Source: Comamonadaceae bacterium OS-1 (GTDB lineage Bacteria; Pseudomonadota; Gammaproteobacteria; Burkholderiales; Burkholderiaceae_C). From it: a stretch of 64,000 nt of DNA. The notes under the pieces are model-generated. The model was not told the DNA's origin. It saw nothing but the letters and a program-made list of their open reading frames with translations, and did no database searches. The position numbers and the translations under genes were made by a program. How positions within the stretch are numbered: the stretch's first letter is position 1; each line of letters begins with the position of its first letter. This document shows positions 59,794 through 64,000 of the stretch, one piece after another. The stretch is from the NCBI GenBank assembly GCA_027923965.1, contig AP026969.1, positions 3,596,001-3,660,000 of the forward strand, given 5' to 3'.

Positions 59794-60474
59794 ATGACAA
59801 ATTTACTGCAACGCATCGAAATCGAAAGCGCTCCCCACCCCACGGCTGCCGTCATCTGGTTACACGGCCTGGGGGCCAGCGGTGACGACTTCGCGGCCAT
59901 CGTGCCGGAGCTGGACCTGGACGGCTGTGCCGCCATCCGCTTTGTCTTTCCCCATGCGCCGACCATGCCGGTCAGCATCAACAACGGCTATGTGATGCCC
60001 GCCTGGTACGACATCAAGAACGCCGACCTGGTGCGCCAGGAAGACCCGGCAGGCATCCACGCCTCGGCCCGCGCCATTGAGGCGCTGGTCGCGCATGAGG
60101 TGGCCCGGGGCATTGCGCCCGAACACATCGTGCTGGCGGGCTTCTCGCAAGGCTGCGCCATGGCCCTGCACACCGGGCTGCGCCACAGCGCGCGGCTGGC
60201 GGGCATCATGGCCTTGTCGGGCTACCTGCCCCTGGCCGACACTCTGGCCGCCGAACGGCACCCGGCCAACTTCAAAACGCCCATCTTCATGGCCCACGGC
60301 ACGGCCGACCCGGTAGTACCCGTGGCCCGCGCCGAAGCCTCGCGCCAGGCCCTGCTGGCGCTGGGCTATCCCGTGCAATGGCATACCTACCCGATGCCGC
60401 ACAGCGTGCATCCCCAGGAGGTGGCCGACATCAGCGCGTTTCTGCAATCGGTGCTGGGAGCTCGCAAGGGATGA
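59794..60474 (+). CDS. Carboxylesterase / phospholipase-like alpha/beta hydrolase
   Basis: A 226-residue hydrolase of the abhydrolase_2 type. Oxyanion region VIWLHGLGASGDDF, nucleophile elbow GFSQGCAM, acid in MAHGTADPVVP and histidine in YPMPHSVHPQEV. Homologues are cytoplasmic esterases (EstB) or acyl-protein thioesterases. It overlaps the Hsp70-like gene start (ATGATG), so the two are co-translated. Confidence 0.92.
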   Translation: MTNLLQRIEIESAPHPTAAVIWLHGLGASGDDFAAIVPELDLDGCAAIRFVFPHAPTMPVSINNGYVMPAWYDIKNADLVRQEDPAGIHASARAIEALVAHEVARGIAPEHIVLAGFSQGCAMALHTGLRHSARLAGIMALSGYLPLADTLAAERHPANFKTPIFMAHGTADPVVPVARAEASRQALLALGYPVQWHTYPMPHSVHPQEVADISAFLQSVLGARKG

Positions 60475-61727
60475 TGCTCGGTATTGATTTCGGCACCTCG
60501 AACACCGTAGCCGCACTGGTGCGCTCCGACGGCAGCCTGGACACCATCGCACTGGACGCAGGCAAGCCCACGCTGCCCACCGCACTCTTTTTCTCGCATG
60601 AAGACCAGCACACCAGCTATGGCAGCGCCGCCATGCAGGCCTACCTGGCGGGCACCGAGGGGCGGCTGATGCGCTCCATCAAAAGCCTGTTGGGCAGCGG
60701 CCTGATGGATGAAAAAACCGTGGTCAACGGCCAGTTGGTCAGCTTCACCGACATCCTGGGGATGTTTTTCAAGGAGCTGAAAAAACGCTCGGAAGCCCAC
60801 TTGGGCCACGCGGTGCAGCACGCCATGCTGGGCCGCCCGGTGCATTTTGTGGATGACAACCCCGAGCGCGACGCGCTGGCCCAGGCCACACTGGAGCACG
60901 CGGCACGCGCTGCGGGCTTTGACGAGGTGCAGTTCCAGCTGGAACCCATCGCCGCGGCCTTCGACTTCGAGCGCCGTGTGACGCAAGACACCACCGTGCT
61001 GGTGGTGGACATTGGTGGCGGCACCTCGGACTTCACCGTGGTGCGCGTCGGCCCAGGGCGGCAAGCCATAGGCGACCGCAGTGGCGACATCCTGGCCACC
61101 ACCGGCGTGCACATCGGTGGCACCGACTTTGACCAATTGCTGAACCTGCGCCACGCCATGCCCTTGCTGGGCCTGGGCCATGTGGGACCCAGCGGGCGCG
61201 AAGTGCCGTCGGGCGTGTTTTTTGATTTGAGCACCTGGCATTTGATCCACCAGTCGTATTCGCGCAAGAGCCTGGCGCACGCGGCGGACCTGCGCGATGC
61301 CTACGCCGACCGCAGCCTGCACCAGCGTCTGCTGCAGGTGCTGCAGGAGCGGGTGGGCCACCATATCCTGGCGAATGTGGAGACGGCCAAGATCGCCTGC
61401 TCGCTGTCTGGTGCGGCATCCACCATCAACCTGGACTGCATTGCCCGCGGCCTGAGCGCCCAGCTCACGCCCGAGGGTCTGGCCCAGGCGCTGCAGGCCC
61501 AGTTGGCCCGGGTGGTGCAGTGCGCGCAGGAGTGTGTGGAGCTGGCCGGGGTGGAGCGGCCCGATGCCGTGTATCTGACCGGCGGCTCGTCGGCCCTGGC
61601 ACCGCTGCAAGCCGCCCTGCAGGCGCTGTTTCCGCAGGCCCGCATGGTGGCAGGCGACCGGTTTGGCAGCGTGGCCGCAGGGCTGGCGTATGCGGGCTCG
61701 GTGGCGATGGAAACGGCGACGGCCTGA
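60471..61727 (+). CDS. Hsp70-family protein (YegD-like)
   Basis: A 418-residue ATPase-only Hsp70 relative. Phosphate-1 loop LGIDFGTSNTVAAL, connect-1, phosphate-2 VVDIGGGTSDFTVV, and adenosine motif VYLTGGSSALAPLQ. FQLEPIAAAFDFE matches the Hsp70 EPxAAA segment. The substrate-binding domain is missing, as in YegD. The role is unknown. It overlaps the esterase gene by 4 bp. Confidence 0.9.
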   Translation: MMLGIDFGTSNTVAALVRSDGSLDTIALDAGKPTLPTALFFSHEDQHTSYGSAAMQAYLAGTEGRLMRSIKSLLGSGLMDEKTVVNGQLVSFTDILGMFFKELKKRSEAHLGHAVQHAMLGRPVHFVDDNPERDALAQATLEHAARAAGFDEVQFQLEPIAAAFDFERRVTQDTTVLVVDIGGGTSDFTVVRVGPGRQAIGDRSGDILATTGVHIGGTDFDQLLNLRHAMPLLGLGHVGPSGREVPSGVFFDLSTWHLIHQSYSRKSLAHAADLRDAYADRSLHQRLLQVLQERVGHHILANVETAKIACSLSGAASTINLDCIARGLSAQLTPEGLAQALQAQLARVVQCAQECVELAGVERPDAVYLTGGSSALAPLQAALQALFPQARMVAGDRFGSVAAGLAYAGSVAMETATA

Positions 61728-61742
61728 TTTACCAGAATTTTC

Positions 61743-61795
61743 GCTTAAATTGATAGCTGCTTGCGCTTACCCCATAAGCACGAGCAGCCGATTCG
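61743..61795 (+). repeat. Dispersed hairpin repeat, copy 13
   Basis: GCTTAAATTGATAGCTGC, TTGCGCTTACCCCATAAGCACGAGCAGCC (in part), GATTCG. GCTGCTTGCGCTTA pairs loosely with TAAGCACGAGCAGC. It lies between convergent Hsp70-like and DUF2059 genes. Confidence 0.8.
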
Positions 61796-61813
61796 ACTAA
61801 TAAATTTTGTCGA

Positions 61814-62380
61814 TTATTTTGTAGCAGGGGCCGAAGCACCGGCTGCCGGAGGGGCGGCGGCGTTCAAGCGCTTGTCCACCGTCTGGCCCAGCGCTTTCAG
61901 CTTGGTCTCGATCTGGCCCTTGGTTTCGGCGACAACTTTTTCAGCCAGCGCTTTTTGCATGTCCGGGCCCATCTGCGAGAACTTGCGCAACACCGGGGAT
62001 TCCAGCAAGCCAATCAGTTGGCGCAGCTCTTCTTCGCTGAACTTGGCATCCAGCTGGGCACCCAGGACGGCAGGTGCCAGCTTGGCGGTGCGGTCGTGCA
62101 ACATCGGGCCCACGTCGTCGATGTACTTCTTCATGTCCGCCTGGATTTCCTTGCCCAAGGCTTCGCGCTTTTCCGGTGGCACCCGGAACTGGATGGCGTT
62201 GCCCACGGGCTGCATGAGCTGGGCGATCGGCTGTTCGGCCAACTGGCGGGCAGTGACGTCGATCAGCGGCTGCTGCAACTGCATGACCTTGTTGAGCAGT
62301 TCTTTTTTGGCCGGCGTGGGCTCGGCATGTACCAAGGCCGCGACGGACAGCAGTGCCACCGCTAGAAGTTTGTGTTTCAT
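61814..62380 (-). CDS. DUF2059-family exported protein
   Basis: A 188-residue protein. Signal peptide MKHKLLAVALLSVAALVHAE. The mature region is helical, with DVTARQLAEQPIAQLMQPVG and FSEEELRQLIGLLESPVLRK, the latter being the DUF2059 signature (ELxxLIxFYxSPxGxK-like). An Ala/Pro-rich tail ends it. It is periplasmic and of unknown function. Confidence 0.85.
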   Translation of the reverse strand: MKHKLLAVALLSVAALVHAEPTPAKKELLNKVMQLQQPLIDVTARQLAEQPIAQLMQPVGNAIQFRVPPEKREALGKEIQADMKKYIDDVGPMLHDRTAKLAPAVLGAQLDAKFSEEELRQLIGLLESPVLRKFSQMGPDMQKALAEKVVAETKGQIETKLKALGQTVDKRLNAAAPPAAGASAPATK

Positions 62381-62437
62381 GGTCAGATCTCGTAGTTGAA
62401 AGAGGCCCCACAGGGCCTTGCCGACCATTATCACCAG

Positions 62438-63160
62438 CTAACGCGTCGGTAAAGTAAACCGCAGCGTGCAGCCCCCGTCCACCACACCCTGCGCGCTGAT
62501 GCTGCCACCATGGCGCTGGATGATCTGGCGCGCCAGGGCCAGGCCGATGCCCGCGCCTTCAAACGCCGATGCGGCATGCAGGCGCTGGAACAGGTCGAAC
62601 ATGCCGGCGCTGGCCGCGGGGTTGAAGCCCACGCCGTTGTCGCGCACCCAAAACGCCACCCCGTCTGGCGCAGGCTCCCAGCCCAGGGATATCTGTGCCG
62701 GGGTCCGGGTCCGGGTGAACTTGAGGGCGTTGGACAGCGCGTACGCCCACACCTGGCGCAGCAGCGCGGCATCGCCCGGCACCGTGGGCCAGTCGGCGGG
62801 CAGCTGCCAATCGATGCTGCGCCCGGCGGTGTCGGCCACCAGCGTGCGCTGCGCCTCGGCCACCAGCGCGGCCATGGGCACGGTGGTCAGCTGCAGCGGG
62901 ATGCGCGACAGGCGGGACAGCTCCAGCAGCGCGTCCACCATGCGGGCCATGCTGCGGGCCGACTGCTCCAGGGTGTCCAGGCAGGGGCTGGGGTCTTCGC
63001 CCTCGGCCAGCATTTCGCGCACCAGCGGGGCGTAGGCGGTGATATGGCGCAGGGGGGCGCGCAGGTCGTGCGAGACGCTGCGCACAAAGCGCTCCAGCTC
63101 GGCCTGCAATTCGGCATTGCGGGCCTCGCTCTGCTGCAGACGGGTCTCCAGATCGGTCAA
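62438..63160 (-). CDS. Soluble sensor histidine kinase
   Basis: A 240-residue kinase with no membrane segment or recognisable sensor domain. A short coiled-coil start (LETRLQQSEARNAELQAELE) leads into the phospho-acceptor helix with H31 (SVSHDLRAPLRHI), then the ATPase N box (WAYALSNALKFT), G1 box (VRDNGVGFN) and a G2 box (GAGIGLALARQI). All boxes are present. There is no partner regulator next to it. Its start overlaps the glmU stop (ATGA). Confidence 0.87.
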   Translation of the reverse strand: MTDLETRLQQSEARNAELQAELERFVRSVSHDLRAPLRHITAYAPLVREMLAEGEDPSPCLDTLEQSARSMARMVDALLELSRLSRIPLQLTTVPMAALVAEAQRTLVADTAGRSIDWQLPADWPTVPGDAALLRQVWAYALSNALKFTRTRTPAQISLGWEPAPDGVAFWVRDNGVGFNPAASAGMFDLFQRLHAASAFEGAGIGLALARQIIQRHGGSISAQGVVDGGCTLRFTLPTR

Positions 63161-64000
63161 GGCTGGGCCTTTTTGACGGCGCGCTTCCAGCTGGTGATGG
63201 CCACCTGGCGGCCACGGGCCACGCTGAGCACACCCTCGGGGGTGTCCTTGGTCAGCGTGGAGCCGCCACCCACCGTGCCGCCCGCACCCAGGGTGATGGG
63301 GGCCACCAGCACGCAGTTGCTGCCCACGTGCACGTCGTCGCCAATCACGGTGCGGTGCTTGTTGACCCCGTCGTAGTTGGCGGTGATGCTGCCCGCGCCA
63401 AAGTTGACGCGCGCGCCCACGGTGGCATCGCCCAGGTAGGCCAAATGGTTGGCCTTGGCACCGGTGCCCAGGGTGGAATTCTTGACTTCGACAAAGTTGC
63501 CGATGTGCACGTCGGCCCCCAGCACCGCACCGGGGCGCAGGCGGGCGAACGGGCCAATGCGGGCATCTGCGCCCACGGTGACACCGGCTTTTTCGCCGTC
63601 GATGTGGCTGAACGGGTGGACCACTACGCCTGCGGCGATGGTGGCGTTGGCGATGACGCAGTTGGCACCGATCTTCACACCCTCGCCCAGGGTCACCATG
63701 CCTTCAAACACGCAGTTCACGTCGATAGACACATCTTGCCCGCAGACCAGGCTGCCACGCACATCCAGCCGGGCCGGGTCGGCCAGGCGCACGCCCTGCT
63801 CCATCAGGGCCACGGCCTGCTGGCGCTGGTAGGCGCGCTCCAGCTCGGCGAGTTGCACGGGGCTGTTGACACCGGCCACCTGCACCTCGTCGGTGATCTT
63901 GTGGGCCACCACCGGCACACCGTCGGCCACGGCCATCTTGACGATGTCGGTCAGGTAGTACTCGGACTGGGCGTTGCGGTTGTCCAGCCGGGCCAGCCAG
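63157..64000 (-). CDS. glmU: Bifunctional GlmU (C-terminal part; 5' end beyond window)
   Basis: The last 280 residues of GlmU enter from the right edge. The terminal part of the pyrophosphorylase domain is visible (ARLDNRNAQSEYYLTDIVKM), followed by the left-handed beta-helix acetyltransferase with hexapeptide repeats (VRGSLVCGQDVSIDVNCVFE, then IGPFARLRPGAVLGADVHIG, NFGAGSITANYDGVNKH). It makes UDP-GlcNAc for peptidoglycan and LPS. The kinase gene overlaps its stop. Confidence 0.95.
   Translation of the reverse strand, partial: WLARLDNRNAQSEYYLTDIVKMAVADGVPVVAHKITDEVQVAGVNSPVQLAELERAYQRQQAVALMEQGVRLADPARLDVRGSLVCGQDVSIDVNCVFEGMVTLGEGVKIGANCVIANATIAAGVVVHPFSHIDGEKAGVTVGADARIGPFARLRPGAVLGADVHIGNFVEVKNSTLGTGAKANHLAYLGDATVGARVNFGAGSITANYDGVNKHRTVIGDDVHVGSNCVLVAPITLGAGGTVGGGSTLTKDTPEGVLSVARGRQVAITSWKRAVKKAQP

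Noticed and set aside
1..64000. CRISPR arrays
   Set aside because: No regularly spaced identical short repeats were seen; the dispersed hairpins are isolated and in both orientations.

Overview
The window is a 64 kb piece of a GC-rich chromosome. It most probably comes from a betaproteobacterium of the Comamonadaceae (Rhodoferax/Polaromonas/Acidovorax type). This is inferred from gene content and order: rubredoxin next to pilG-pilH-pilI, thiD-hemL, dusB-fis-purH, polyhydroxyalkanoate granule proteins, a Bug-type solute receptor and a PEP-CTERM protein. An intergenic hairpin repeat occurs about 13 times. No database search was possible, so family names rest on motifs and overall sequence resemblance.

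Layout. 1-15.3 kb: type IV pilus chemotaxis genes, rubredoxin, thiD-hemL, a TetR/MFS pair under a large dyad, a HipBA remnant, purH-fis-dusB, an RlpA-like protein and isocitrate lyase. 15.3-23.4 kb: ychF, followed by a mobile island of about 7.0 kb. The island is bounded by exact 94-bp direct repeats of the ychF 5' end. It carries a tyrosine integrase, an HNH endonuclease resembling type IV restriction enzymes, an IS3-family scar, a membrane/zinc-ribbon protein, an orphan BrnA-like protein, a serine recombinase, a membrane coiled-coil protein and about 1 kb of structured non-coding DNA. 23.4-36.1 kb: MOSC protein, FAD monooxygenase, dsbC, M61 peptidase, enoyl-CoA hydratase, tRNA-Met(CAU), MFS exporter, and a four-gene ABC importer operon ending in a HAD phosphatase. 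36.4-40.8 kb: a tightly overlapping four-gene operon with two membrane histidine-box oxygenases, a ketoacyl synthase III fused to a heme-oxygenase-like diiron domain, and an unknown partner. 41-50 kb: miaB, an AAA/DUF4143 ATPase, PHA-related genes and rfbBDAC (dTDP-L-rhamnose). 50-64 kb: Bug receptor, UspA, coaD-rsmD, two M16 peptidases, ftsY, a PEP-CTERM protein, an esterase, an Hsp70-like protein, a DUF2059 protein, a histidine kinase and the C-terminal part of glmU.

The most interesting signals are: (1) the KAS III/diiron-oxidase lipid operon, a candidate undescribed fatty-acid-derived pathway; (2) two unrelated exported proteins whose signal peptides are encoded by the dispersed repeat in the same reading frame; (3) the ychF-targeted island, which replaces the ychF 5' end, leaves a 36-codon remnant behind and carries an inverted fragment of a foreign ychF allele.
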